A DNA stretch of 64,000 nt from Lactobacillus kimbladii. GTDB taxonomy: Bacteria > Bacillota > Bacilli > Lactobacillales > Lactobacillaceae. The DNA lies in the NCBI RefSeq assembly GCF_014323605.1, contig NZ_SCMB01000002.1, positions 62,001-126,000 on the forward strand, in the 5' to 3' direction. How positions within the stretch are numbered: the first letter of the stretch is position 1; each line of letters begins with the position of its first letter. A program made the translations under genes and the position numbers. Below are positions 42,534 to 52,262 of this stretch, in pieces. The notes under the pieces are model-generated. The model was not told the origin of the DNA. It saw only the letters and a list, made by a program, of their open reading frames with translations, and did not search any database.

Positions 42534-42800
42534 TTATTTTTTCTTAGCTTTTAATATGTTCGCTTCTATTCGCTCTTTTTCTTTCCGCCTTTCTGTTAAT
42601 TTGTAATATATGAATTGCAATTCTATAAGATCAATTCCAAAACAACACAGAAATGAAAGCGATAAAAATCTCGATAAATCATTGTGCCATATAACATAAG
42701 CAACAAGTGCGATTGTCATTAATTTAAAGTTAATTAATATTCGTTGGATTAACTTTTCGTAAATTTTAGTAAGTTTCTTATTTCGTTCATATTCATACAT
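42534..42800 (-). CDS. Small two-helix membrane protein
   Basis: The product is 88 residues from the ATG at 42800 (GAAAGG box). It is basic at both ends with hydrophobic segments (LMTIALVAYVIW and FLSLSFLCCFGIDLIEL). It overlaps the Tad2-like gene by 8 bp, so the two are co-translated. Unrecognised. Confidence 0.5.
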   Translation of the reverse strand: MYEYERNKKLTKIYEKLIQRILINFKLMTIALVAYVIWHNDLSRFLSLSFLCCFGIDLIELQFIYYKLTERRKEKERIEANILKAKKK

Positions 42801-43008
42801 TCTTGTCACTGCCTTTCTCTGGAACCACATACCAATCAACTGAAACTAAATCATCATATCTAGGTTCCCAACGTGGTACTTTTTTCCATGGTGTGCAAAT
42901 AATACAGCAATCAATAGTATTTGTTGGCTTAATTATTGGACCTTGTTTACGATAAATATATTTAGCACCAACTCTGGTAGCTTCAAGTATTGCATCCCTA
43001 ATATTCAT
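42793..43008 (-). CDS. DUF2829/Tad2-like protein, possible anti-Thoeris
   Basis: The product is 71 residues. It opens MNIRDAILEATRVGAKYIYR and closes with WEPRYDDLVSVDWYVV, matching the DUF2829 (MW1434-type) fold. The Tad2 members of this group bind the cyclic nucleotide signal of Thoeris defence and block it. It lies next to cro in the early leftward operon, where it would be made right after infection, as expected of an antidefence gene. It is shorter than many Tad2 proteins, so activity is uncertain. Confidence 0.6.
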   Translation of the reverse strand: MNIRDAILEATRVGAKYIYRKQGPIIKPTNTIDCCIICTPWKKVPRWEPRYDDLVSVDWYVVPEKGSDKNV

Positions 43009-43032
43009 CTAATCACCTCTTTTTTAATAAAA

Positions 43033-43275
43033 TTAACTTATTACGCTAAAAGCGGTATTTGGACCAAAAAAAATATAGTCCGTTGGAATCTTATAAAAAT
43101 CTGAAATACGATTAATATCACTTACAGACAATTTTGTTGGATCGTTTTCCCACCTTTGTAATGTTTGACGACTAACACGCATTCCTTTAGCCGCTTCCAT
43201 CTGTGATAAACCTGCCCTAATTCGCAAATCTTTGATTGTATGCTTAACATCCATAGGAATCATATAGCTTTCCAT
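43033..43275 (-). CDS. Cro-like XRE repressor
   Basis: The product is 80 residues from the ATG at 43275, with AGAAAGGAGG upstream. The helix-turn-helix is LSQMEAAKGMRVSRQTLQRW. It is divergent from the CI-type gene across a 140-bp intergenic region with three operator-like repeats. It should favour lytic growth. A further operator-like sequence overlaps its 3' end (43044-43058). Confidence 0.82.
   Translation of the reverse strand: MESYMIPMDVKHTIKDLRIRAGLSQMEAAKGMRVSRQTLQRWENDPTKLSVSDINRISDFYKIPTDYIFFGPNTAFSVIS
43044..43058. promoter_or_regulatory. Extra operator-like site in cro 3' end
   Basis: CGCTAAAAGCGGTAT repeats the pattern of the switch operators (CGC, 4-5 A/T, GCGG). It lies inside the last codons of cro, about 270 bp from the main operator cluster. 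It could allow looping or downstream roadblock by CI. Confidence 0.45.
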
Positions 43276-43302
43276 TTGTTTCCTCCTTTCTCTTATCAAA
43301 TA

Positions 43303-43391
43303 TACTATAACACGCTTTTAGCGGAATGCAACAAAAAGTACCGCAAAAAGCAAAATTTTTGTTTCCAAGTAATCGCAAAAAGCGGTATAAT
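43303..43391. promoter_or_regulatory. CI/Cro switch region with three operators
   Basis: Three CGCaaaaaGCGG-like sites lie at 43313-43324, 43340-43351 (half-degenerate) and 43374-43385. The first sits between -35 TTGCAT and -10 TATAGT of the leftward (cro) promoter. The third abuts the -10 TATAAT (43386-43391) of the rightward repressor promoter. This is the classic lambda-like arrangement for a genetic switch. Confidence 0.75.
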
Positions 43392-43413
43392 AGCAATAAT
43401 AAGGAGAGCAAAA

Positions 43414-44169
43414 ATGGAAGATTTAAAAAGTGTTTTTTCAAATAATTTAATCAAACTCATGTCAGAACACAATGAAGGAGTTAAGGAATTAGCAGAAAGT
43501 ATAGATACTGCATATTCGACTGTATCTGATTGGAAATTAGGCAAAAAAATGCCTCGATCAGGAGGACTCCAAAAATTAGCTAATCATTATAATTTGAATA
43601 TTACTGATCTTTTGAGTGATAATTTAAGTAATAAAAAAACTGATATATCTAGTAGTTCTTTTCTTAATTTAAAGAAGAGAGATAAATCTACTCAACTAAT
43701 GCACATGTATCCTTTAGGCGGTAATCCTACAGATCCAATTAATATTAATGACATTGAAAAAATAACTAAATTAGAGCCTCACAATTATCAAGTTCGAGTA
43801 CCTATATTAGGAACAATAGCTTGTGGTGAGCCAATTTTTGCTGAACAGAATATTGTTGGTTATCGTGATTTGACTTTTGATCATAAGCCCGATGGAACTT
43901 TATTTATTTTAAAATGTAAAGGAAAATCAATGCTTCCCATTATTCCTGATGGTGCATTCGTAACAATTAGAAAACAATCAACTGTAGAAAATGGTGAGAT
44001 AGCAGCAGTTTTAATTGAAGATGAAGCAACCATTAAGCGTGTGAAATTTGTTGACAAGGATGTTTTCTTAATTCCTGAAAATCGAGATTATCAACCAATA
44101 ATATTAACACCTGAAAATCCCGGTAAAATTATTGGTAAGGTTATACATGTTGATTATGATATTAAATAA
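43414..44169 (+). CDS. CI-type repressor with S24 peptidase domain
   Basis: The product is 251 residues from the ATG at 43414 (AAGGAGAG box). An N-terminal helix-turn-helix (about 10-65) is followed by a linker. The LexA-like part has the predicted cleavage site in TIACGEP, the catalytic Ser in KGKSMLPI and the Lys in ATIKRVK. It maintains lysogeny and self-cleaves with RecA-ssDNA after damage. It starts the rightward operon to the SLAP-domain gene. Confidence 0.9.
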   Translation: MEDLKSVFSNNLIKLMSEHNEGVKELAESIDTAYSTVSDWKLGKKMPRSGGLQKLANHYNLNITDLLSDNLSNKKTDISSSSFLNLKKRDKSTQLMHMYPLGGNPTDPININDIEKITKLEPHNYQVRVPILGTIACGEPIFAEQNIVGYRDLTFDHKPDGTLFILKCKGKSMLPIIPDGAFVTIRKQSTVENGEIAAVLIEDEATIKRVKFVDKDVFLIPENRDYQPIILTPENPGKIIGKVIHVDYDIK

Positions 44170-44214
44170 TTCTAAACTATATGTAGTTATATGTTTATTT
44201 AAGGAGGAATAATC

Positions 44215-44832
44215 ATGAAATTAAATAAAATAATTGCTACAGGTTTAGCTTCACTAGCTCTATTAAGTACAAGTGTAACTACGGTAAGTGCTGCTAAACT
44301 TCAACTAATTAGAAAATCTTACGTTTACAATGTTAAAGGCAAGAAAACTAAAACTTTATATCGTAAAGGAAGAAAAATCAAAGTTTTAGGTACTAAAAAA
44401 ATTAAGGGTAAGAAATATTACCGCATTGGCAAAAATAAATATGTCTTAGTTAAAAACTTTAAGAAAAAAAAGACTAATTATAAAACTGTAGTTATTCCCA
44501 ATGCAGAAAATTCTAAAAAGCCTCAAGCTCCAGTTTGGGAATCTAATCACTTAGTAGACACGTTACCTAGTTTAACTGACCAAATCAAAAAGGCTCTGAC
44601 CTTGTCTGGTGACGATCGATTAGAAGCTGATAAAGAAGTCGCAGTTAAATTAGGCATGTCAGCTGATTCAGTTACCTCGTCAAATCAAAAATCATTTGAG
44701 CAAAGTTTAAATAAGTATATAGATTCAATGGATGAAGCTAAATCATGGATTGAACAGGGCGGACCTAGCCTTGACCAACATATGAAAGACGAGCAACAGA
44801 AATTTGGAGATTATATAAAGAATGGCAATTAA
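44215..44832 (+). CDS. Secreted SLAP-domain protein in the lysogeny module
   Basis: The product is 205 residues. A signal peptide (IIATGLASLALLSTSVTTVSA) is followed by a basic domain at about 28-90 (SYVYNVKGKKTKTLYRKG and KYYRIGKNKYVLVKNF) typical of SLAP S-layer-associated domains that bind wall polymers. The C-terminal half is helical. Strong AAGGAGG upstream. It would be displayed on the lysogen surface. A role in superinfection exclusion or adhesion is inferred from its place next to the repressor. Confidence 0.8.
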   Translation: MKLNKIIATGLASLALLSTSVTTVSAAKLQLIRKSYVYNVKGKKTKTLYRKGRKIKVLGTKKIKGKKYYRIGKNKYVLVKNFKKKKTNYKTVVIPNAENSKKPQAPVWESNHLVDTLPSLTDQIKKALTLSGDDRLEADKEVAVKLGMSADSVTSSNQKSFEQSLNKYIDSMDEAKSWIEQGGPSLDQHMKDEQQKFGDYIKNGN

Positions 44833-44834
44833 AT

Positions 44835-45071
44835 ATGAATGAAAAAGAATTTGAAGAAAAATATAAAAAAAACATAAAAGAGGCAGCAAATACTTTTATT
44901 CAAATGAATAGTGAAAAATTTAGAAAAGACATTTCAGAATATTTAAAAAAAGATAAAAATAACCCCACTGAATTTTCTATAGATATGTCTATGGAAGTTT
45001 TGCAATTTTGTATTGAATATATCGATGAATTAAGTTTGGTTATTGGTGATATGTTAGTAGATAAAAAATAA
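44835..45071 (+). CDS. Hypothetical charged protein, repressor operon
   Basis: The product is 78 residues, Lys/Glu-rich and helical, no signal peptide. Its ATG lies two bases after the stop of the SLAP gene and has no separate ribosome site, so translation is coupled. Expressed in the lysogen if the operon reads through. Unrecognised; may act in immunity. Confidence 0.55.
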   Translation: MNEKEFEEKYKKNIKEAANTFIQMNSEKFRKDISEYLKKDKNNPTEFSIDMSMEVLQFCIEYIDELSLVIGDMLVDKK

Positions 45072-45076
45072 TAAAC

Positions 45077-45125
45077 AAAAAAAGCTTTTAAGAAATTGCC
45101 TGGAAAACTAATTCTTAAAAGCTTT
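45077..45125. terminator. Hairpin ending the repressor operon
   Basis: A 14-bp perfect stem (AAAGCTTTTAAGAA with TTCTTAAAAGCTTT) separates the repressor operon and integrase. Its T tract is on the minus strand, so it is a strong minus terminator and probably a weaker + one. Confidence 0.65.
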
Positions 45126-45189
45126 GAATAAGCAAGAGAGCAACGCCCTTTTGCAATGCCTATTATAGCACATGAGAGGAAAAATAAGA

Positions 45190-46284
45190 ATGCCGGTTAG
45201 GAAACGTGGTAAATTATGGTCCGCTAGAATTAATTGGCGTGATAAAGATGGTAAGCTTCGACAAATTGAAAAAGGTGGTTTTAAAACTAAAGTAGAAGCT
45301 GAACGGTTTGTTACGGAGCAGCAGTATTTACATAATAAAGGTGTAGATATAGATAATAATCCAATTTTTGCTGATTATTTTCATAAGTGGTGGACTACAT
45401 TTAAAAAGCCGCATATTAGACATGAAACTCAAAAAAGATATGAAACTAATGATCATATTGTCCATGAATACTTTGGAAATATGAAAATTAAAAAAATTAA
45501 GCGACTTCAATGGCAGGAATTCATAAATGAGGTTTGTAAAACTCGTTCTACTACTACTGTTAGGCTTTTAAATCGTCAATTTAGGGCCTGTGTTAAGAAT
45601 GCAATAGCGGATGGCATAATTACACTAGACTTTACTCAAAACGTAAATATCAATGGAAATGATTCTAATACACGCAAACCAATTTTTCTTTCATACTCAG
45701 ATGCACAGAAATTATTAAAAACGGCTATTGAAGAAAGAGATTCAAAAGTTCCATCTACATATATAATTATCACAATAATTCTTACTGGAGCAAGGGTTGG
45801 AGAAATAAGTGCTCTTAAATGGCATAATTTAAATATTAGAAAGCATACAATTTCTATCCATCATTCGTATAATAGTGATATAAAAGAATTAGGACCAACA
45901 AAAAACACTTCTTCATATCGCACAATTAGAATAAATAAAAAACTGATCGATTTATTGAAAGAAATTAAAACAGACGATAAAGACGGATATATTTTCCAAG
46001 AAGTAACAACCAAATTGCCCCCTGCCAATCGAACTATTAACAGTAAACTGCAAGTAATTATGCGACATGCTAAGTTAGATAAAAAGGATTTTACCATCCA
46101 CAGCCTTAGACATGTGCACGTTGCTATTCTCCATCATAAAAATGTGGATTGGATGGCTATATCAAAAAGACTTGGCCACAAAAATTTATCTATGACATTA
46201 AGTGTTTATGCTTATTACATTGATGAAGATAAACGAAAAAGTGATAAAGAAATAGAAAAAAAGCTAGACGATTTATTCATCTAG
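45190..46284 (+). CDS. int: Tyrosine integrase
   Basis: The product is 364 residues from the ATG at 45190 (AGAGG box); the upstream ATG at 45172 has no such box. It has an N-terminal arm-binding domain (GKLWSARINWRDKDGKLRQI), a core-binding SAM-like domain, and the catalytic domain. That domain holds Arg in TGARVGEIS, Lys in GPTKNTSSYR, HxxR in HSLRHVHV, His in GHKNL and Tyr in SVYAYYI. It catalyses integration at the tRNA-Gln site. The gene points towards attR. Confidence 0.93.
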   Translation: MPVRKRGKLWSARINWRDKDGKLRQIEKGGFKTKVEAERFVTEQQYLHNKGVDIDNNPIFADYFHKWWTTFKKPHIRHETQKRYETNDHIVHEYFGNMKIKKIKRLQWQEFINEVCKTRSTTTVRLLNRQFRACVKNAIADGIITLDFTQNVNINGNDSNTRKPIFLSYSDAQKLLKTAIEERDSKVPSTYIIITIILTGARVGEISALKWHNLNIRKHTISIHHSYNSDIKELGPTKNTSSYRTIRINKKLIDLLKEIKTDDKDGYIFQEVTTKLPPANRTINSKLQVIMRHAKLDKKDFTIHSLRHVHVAILHHKNVDWMAISKRLGHKNLSMTLSVYAYYIDEDKRKSDKEIEKKLDDLFI

Positions 46285-46307
46285 CTTTTTATTTTTTTGG
46301 TAACTCT

Positions 46308-46330
46308 GATGGGCAAATGATGGGCAAATT
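46308..46330. repeat. Right arm-type integrase repeat
   Basis: GATGGGCAAAT then GATGGGCAAATT, tandem, one base shorter than the pair at 1169-1192. It lies between the integrase stop and attR. Same orientation as the left pair. See the left-arm entry for interpretation. Confidence 0.65.
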
Positions 46331-46371
46331 TGTTTTTTAACTCTCATAAACCTTGCTGTTGAGCTATTTTT

Positions 46372-46397
46372 ATTGGGATATCCGGGCTCGAACCGAA
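46372..46397. other. attR core, within tRNA-Gln 3' end
   Basis: Identical to 1052-1077. Here it forms the T-arm and acceptor 3' strand of the intact tRNA-Gln, so integration keeps the tRNA functional. Confidence 0.9.
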
Positions 46398-46444
46398 ACA
46401 TGCAGGAACCAGAAACCTGTGCCTTACCATTTGGCTATATCCCA
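46373..46444 (-). tRNA. tRNA-Gln(CTG), phage target
   Basis: Cloverleaf: acceptor TGGGATA/TATCCCA, D-arm GCC/GGC, anticodon stem CAGGT/TCCTG with loop TTCTGGT (anticodon CTG), T-arm TTCGG-TTCGAGC-CCGGA. The last anticodon stem pair is T-T, a small irregularity. No CCA tail is encoded. The 3' part is phage-derived after integration. Confidence 0.85.
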
Positions 46445-46452
46445 GTGTTAAA

Positions 46453-46524
46453 TCACCCGCACGAGAATTGAACTCGTAACTCCACCTTGAGAGGGTGGCG
46501 TCTTAACCATTTGACCAGCGGGCA
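46453..46524 (-). tRNA. tRNA-Glu(CTC)
   Basis: Anticodon stem CCACC/GGTGG with loop CTCTCAA gives anticodon CTC. The D-arm and T-arm (ACGAG-TTCAATT-CTCGT) match the tRNA-Glu pattern of Firmicutes. The first acceptor pair is T-G rather than the usual G-C. Directly upstream of tRNA-Gln, probably one transcript. Confidence 0.8.
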
Positions 46525-46620
46525 AAATCAACAGTAATTATTATGCTTGAAGAGACGCTTATTGTCAAGTACTTTCAGTTCAAAAACTAAATTTAACTAA
46601 TGAGTATTTTTAGCACAAAG

Positions 46621-46657
46621 AAAAACTCCCGAAAAGCTTTTCAATCCGGAAGTTTTT
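46621..46657. terminator. Terminator after the licT operon
   Basis: AAACTTCCGG and CGGGAGTTT-type arms form an imperfect stem with T runs on both sides. It separates the leftward beta-glucoside operon from the tRNA genes. Confidence 0.75.
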
Positions 46658-46682
46658 TATTATTGCTCATATTTTTTGCCAA

Positions 46683-47534
46683 CTACACTTTTTTGCAGTT
46701 TTCTTCAACTACTTTGTGCAAATGAACAATTAAGTATATTTTCTCCTGTTTAGTAATCCTCAATCTGTTTTTTTTCCTAATAAACTCATCAAAAGCATTA
46801 ATAATTTCAGCCTCCTTAGTCATTTTGGCAGCCAAGTCCTGGTAAAGTCCTTCCTGATCTTCATCAGAAAACAGTTTATTTTCATACACCCTTTCACAAA
46901 AATAATTTAGATGAGTCAAAAATCGTGAATAAGTGAAAGTGTTTTGGTCGATATTGCCACCAATAATCCTTTGAGCTATTTTCTCGAGACTATTCACCAG
47001 CTCAGCTATTTTCCTATTTTTCTGTTGGTCACCAACGTCAACTTCCGCATCCACAAAATGTAAACCAATGCCTGTTGCTTCGCTATCCGGTAATAAAACA
47101 TGCATTTTTTTATTAATCAAATTAACTGCAAATAAACCTATCTGATATTCATTTCTATGGTGAAGTAAGACATCAGGATAGTTGAAATTTTCACCAATAT
47201 TTCCCTCTTTAAATCGCTTTACCACAAAAGAAATATGATCAGCTAACGATAAATAAAGGTAATCTTTAACTTTGATTTGATATTTTTTGGCGGCAAAATC
47301 TATTATTTCCCTAACCATATTTAGATAAGTTTCGTCTATTGTACTGGCTAGCTGAATAAAGTTTTTCAGCATTTTATTATCGGTTAAGACAAAAATCTTT
47401 TGAATTTCCTCTTTTTTAACAGGATAACCAATTGCTTTATGATAGCTTAGACCCTTGCCCATTAGGATACACTCTGCTCCTGATTCATCTAATGCTAAAA
47501 CAAGCGAATTATTCAAAACTTTTAGCACTTTCAT
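46683..47534 (-). CDS. licT: LicT/BglG-family antiterminator
   Basis: The product is 283 residues from the ATG at 47534 (GGTGGTGAG box). It has the N-terminal CAT RNA-binding domain (about 1-55: LKVLNNSLVLALDESGAECI), then two PRD domains with conserved His residues (LADHISF, VLLHHRNE, LTHLNYF, LIVHLHKV). Phosphorylation by PTS proteins controls dimerisation. It binds the RAT element before the PTS gene (51001-51030) and prevents termination. It is the last gene of its own target operon. Confidence 0.92.
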   Translation of the reverse strand: MKVLKVLNNSLVLALDESGAECILMGKGLSYHKAIGYPVKKEEIQKIFVLTDNKMLKNFIQLASTIDETYLNMVREIIDFAAKKYQIKVKDYLYLSLADHISFVVKRFKEGNIGENFNYPDVLLHHRNEYQIGLFAVNLINKKMHVLLPDSEATGIGLHFVDAEVDVGDQQKNRKIAELVNSLEKIAQRIIGGNIDQNTFTYSRFLTHLNYFCERVYENKLFSDEDQEGLYQDLAAKMTKEAEIINAFDEFIRKKNRLRITKQEKIYLIVHLHKVVEENCKKV

Positions 47535-47563
47535 CAGCTCACCACCTAGTTGCATACTATTGT

Positions 47564-48970
47564 TTAGTTGACCAAACCATTGTTTGTAATAACCTTTTGG
47601 TACCAGTAAAAACTATCCTTGGGAATTCGACGTAGATCTTTTAAATCATTATCAGTTCTATTAACGTAAATAAAGCCATAACGCTTTTTAAATCCTTGAT
47701 GTGAACTTAACAGATCCATAACCGACCAAGGACAATAACCAATTAGTTTTACCCCATCCTGAATTGCATCATAACAAGCCTTGATATGATCAGCAAGATA
47801 GTTTATGCGGTATTGATCATGAATATTGCCATCCTTTGCCATAGTGTCTGGAGTACCTAAACCATTTTCAGTAATAATCATTGGTAAACGAAACTGACGA
47901 TAATATTCATTTAGGACAATTCTCAAGCCCATTGGATCGATTTGAGCACCATATTCCGTTGCGGACAAGTTAGTATTTTTTTCGATCTTAAAATAGCCAT
48001 ACAGATCAAAATCCACATCATTTTTCCTTGTACCAAATGGGTGCTTGGCATCGCTCGGCAAGTAACTAGCAACGAGCGTACGGTAATAATTGACTGCTAT
48101 GAAGTCAGGCCGAGCATCGCGCAATACTTGCTCATCTTGATCTTGCATTGATGGCAAAATGCCCACTCTTTTAAGGTAATTGCTATAGTACCCTGGATAT
48201 TGACCGTGACAATACATTTCCAGAGCATAATTTGTTTTGAAATTGTCATTCATTTTAGCAGCCCAAACATCAAGTGGCTTGGTAGATGCTGGATAAGTCA
48301 TGGTGGATGATATTGCTGGTCCTATTTTACCGTTGGGCACCATCTTATGACAATCTTGCATAACACAGGCACTTGCTACAAACATATTGTAATCCATTTG
48401 AGCTCTGACACGTTCTTTATTCTTAGCTTGAACATGATACATGTTTAAGCGCTCGTCTACACGAACCATTAGGTTTTGTTCATTGATCACCTGCCAGTTC
48501 TTGACTCTGTCACCAAATTCCTTAAAACATATTTGGGCGTATCTTCTAAAAGCTGAAATGCAAGATCTGTTTTCCCAACCGTTGTATTTTTCTACCAGGG
48601 CTAGGGGCAAATCAAAATGATATAGAGTTACAAACGGCTCAATCCCATTTTCAATCAGGCAATCAATCACTTTATTGTAAAAGTCTATCCCCTTTTGGTT
48701 AACCTGATCATCACCGTCAGGAATAATTCTCGACCAGGCAATGGAGAAACGATATACTTTAAGACCTAATTCTTTCATTAAAGAAATATCTTCTCGATAA
48801 TGATGATAAAAATCACTGGCCACTTTGGTATCAGCTTGCTGAGGACCAGCATGAACAAAAGAATTATAATCTGCTACTGATTCTCCCTTACCATCTTCGT
48901 TCCACCCGCCTTCAATTTGAAAGGCTGATGAAGATGCACCCCATAAAAAGTCTGGGTTAAATTTTTCCAT
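47564..48970 (-). CDS. bglA: 6-phospho-beta-glucosidase, GH1
   Basis: The product is 468 residues. GH1 landmarks: N-terminal FLWGASSSAFQIEGGW, acid/base Glu in VINEQNLM, nucleophile Glu in IITENGLG, and the phosphate-binding Ser/Lys/Tyr region in FKKRYGFIYV. It cleaves phosphorylated beta-glucosides imported by the PTS encoded upstream. The start at 48970 has an AGAGGAG box. Confidence 0.92.
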   Translation of the reverse strand: MEKFNPDFLWGASSSAFQIEGGWNEDGKGESVADYNSFVHAGPQQADTKVASDFYHHYREDISLMKELGLKVYRFSIAWSRIIPDGDDQVNQKGIDFYNKVIDCLIENGIEPFVTLYHFDLPLALVEKYNGWENRSCISAFRRYAQICFKEFGDRVKNWQVINEQNLMVRVDERLNMYHVQAKNKERVRAQMDYNMFVASACVMQDCHKMVPNGKIGPAISSTMTYPASTKPLDVWAAKMNDNFKTNYALEMYCHGQYPGYYSNYLKRVGILPSMQDQDEQVLRDARPDFIAVNYYRTLVASYLPSDAKHPFGTRKNDVDFDLYGYFKIEKNTNLSATEYGAQIDPMGLRIVLNEYYRQFRLPMIITENGLGTPDTMAKDGNIHDQYRINYLADHIKACYDAIQDGVKLIGYCPWSVMDLLSSHQGFKKRYGFIYVNRTDNDLKDLRRIPKDSFYWYQKVITNNGLVN

Positions 48971-48987
48971 ATTTACTCCTCTAATAA

Positions 48988-50934
<1,947 letters not shown>

Positions 50935-50944
50935 TTATTTCAAT

Positions 50945-51030
50945 AAAAAAGACCAAACATACGTAAATAAAACCGTTAATCTCGGTTATTAATTACATAC
51001 ATTTGATCTTGCCTGCATTACCAGTAACAC
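50945..51030 (-). promoter_or_regulatory. RAT antiterminator and overlapping terminator
   Basis: The minus strand at 51001-51030 reads GTGTTACTGGTAATGCAGG followed by CAAGATC, the ribonucleic antiterminator consensus of LicT/BglG targets. It overlaps the 5' arm of a long terminator (GATCAAATGTATGTAA with TTACGTATGTTTGGTC) followed by TTTTTT. Bound LicT would stop the terminator from forming. Confidence 0.9.
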
Positions 51031-51064
51031 GTCGAATAAAAGTTCTTTTATTTTACAAACTTAA

Positions 51065-51101
51065 ATCTAACATTAGAATTCCATTTATGCAAGCGATTAC
51101 A
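51065..51101 (-). promoter_or_regulatory. bglP promoter with cre site
   Basis: Minus strand: -35 TTGCAT, 17 bp, -10 TAGATT. A cre-like site TGCAAGCGATTACA on the + strand (51088-51101) overlaps the -35 and matches the CcpA consensus at all but one position. It implies glucose repression. Confidence 0.75.
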
Positions 51102-51220
51102 TAAGATTTACCATTAAATCTGTTTTTTAACATTTAAAATTTCATTCACACTTATTTGCAAAAATAAATCAATGAATTGTATATAATAGAGTAAGAAACT
51201 TTTAACAAAGGATAGTTTAT

Positions 51221-52231
51221 ATGATTGACTACTCAAACACCCAAAATTTAATTGAATCAATGGTTACGGAACGCATTGTACCGGGCGTTAACTATGCTTT
51301 TTTTAAAAATGACCAAGTTTTCACTTCAACTGTCGGCTTTGCAAGTACTTATCCGACGGTTACGCAGCTTAGCCCTTTTGCCATTTATGATTTAGCCAGT
51401 CTGACCAAAGTACTTATTACTGAAAATATTTTGCTTAAATTATATCAAGAGGGACAGCTCAATTTTACTGAACCACTGCACGACTTTATTCCTGAATTTA
51501 AAGATGAACGTGTCCGCCTTTTTCATCTGCTTACCCACACCAGTGGAATCCGTGGCTGGATTGAAAAGCGCGATCAGTTATCTCGCGACGAATTAATCCA
51601 TGCCATCGTTCATTTACCTGTCACAGACGAATTTGAACACAAAATGCGCTATGCCGATACGAATTTTATCTTGTTGGGGTTGGTTGTTAAAAAAATATTT
51701 GGTCAGCCAGTTCAAGAAGTTGGTCAAAAATTAATAATTGAGCCTTCTGGTTTAGAAAACACGACTTTCCATCCCCCTAAGAACTTATGTGTCCCAACTG
51801 CTGTTTACCAAGGAAAAGTTTTGCAAGGAGAACCGCACGATCCGAAAGCACGCCAGCTTGGCAGTGATTGCGGTTCAGCAGGACTCTTCTCCACAATGAA
51901 TGACTTGGTTAAATTAAGTAAAGGATACTTGGGTCTAGATAAGCACATCCTGCCCTTCAGTCAAGAACTTGTCGCAATGTTATTCGATAATAAAAATCCG
52001 GTGGGTGTCAAGCCACGCTCATGGGGCTGGGACTTGCGCTTTGACCCTCAGTTGCATTATCCCATAATTCTGCATACTGGCTTCACTGGTGTTCTTATGC
52101 TTCTTGACCGTGTAAAAAAGTCGGGTCTAATTCTTTTAACCAATCGTATTCACCCTACTGGTCATAATCAGGTCTTTCTAACTATGAGGGAAAGAATTAT
52201 TCAGAGCTTTTTAAAAGAAAATGACGAGTAA
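51221..52231 (+). CDS. Serine hydrolase, beta-lactamase-like
   Basis: The product is 336 residues. The SxxK motif is DLASLTKV near residue 62, Tyr-x-Asn is replaced by YADTN near 144, and an HTG motif (LHTGFTG) lies near 284, all typical of class C/PbpX-like penicillin-recognising hydrolases. No signal peptide or membrane segment is seen, so it may be cytosolic esterase-like. -10 TATAAT lies at 51182-51187 and a short AAAGGA box precedes the ATG. Confidence 0.82.
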   Translation: MIDYSNTQNLIESMVTERIVPGVNYAFFKNDQVFTSTVGFASTYPTVTQLSPFAIYDLASLTKVLITENILLKLYQEGQLNFTEPLHDFIPEFKDERVRLFHLLTHTSGIRGWIEKRDQLSRDELIHAIVHLPVTDEFEHKMRYADTNFILLGLVVKKIFGQPVQEVGQKLIIEPSGLENTTFHPPKNLCVPTAVYQGKVLQGEPHDPKARQLGSDCGSAGLFSTMNDLVKLSKGYLGLDKHILPFSQELVAMLFDNKNPVGVKPRSWGWDLRFDPQLHYPIILHTGFTGVLMLLDRVKKSGLILLTNRIHPTGHNQVFLTMRERIIQSFLKENDE

Positions 52232-52262
52232 AAAGCAGCTTCATATAAAAGAAGCTGCTTTT
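52231..52262. terminator. Bidirectional terminator
   Basis: AGCAGCTTC and GAAGCTGCT pair over 9 bp with T-rich tails on both strands. It separates the serine hydrolase gene and the convergent 58-residue membrane gene. Confidence 0.8.

Larger units (their letters stand above)
1052..46397. mobile_element. Intact-looking siphophage prophage in tRNA-Gln
   Basis: The element is bounded by a 26-bp direct repeat (1052-1077 and 46372-46397), giving about 45.3 kb. It carries integrase, CI/Cro switch, replication, late regulator, HNH, small and large terminase, portal, ClpP-like protease, HK97-type capsid, connectors, tail, baseplate, holin-like and lysin genes in standard siphophage order. Rightmost lysogeny genes read +, nearly everything else reads -. 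No essential structural gene looks broken; one small membrane gene near 33.1 kb appears frameshifted. Inducibility cannot be judged from sequence alone. Confidence 0.93.

Noticed and set aside
43240-43413. N-terminal extension of the CI repressor
   Set aside because: The extension crosses the operators and the -10 box; the ATG at 43414 has a good AAGGAGAG site.
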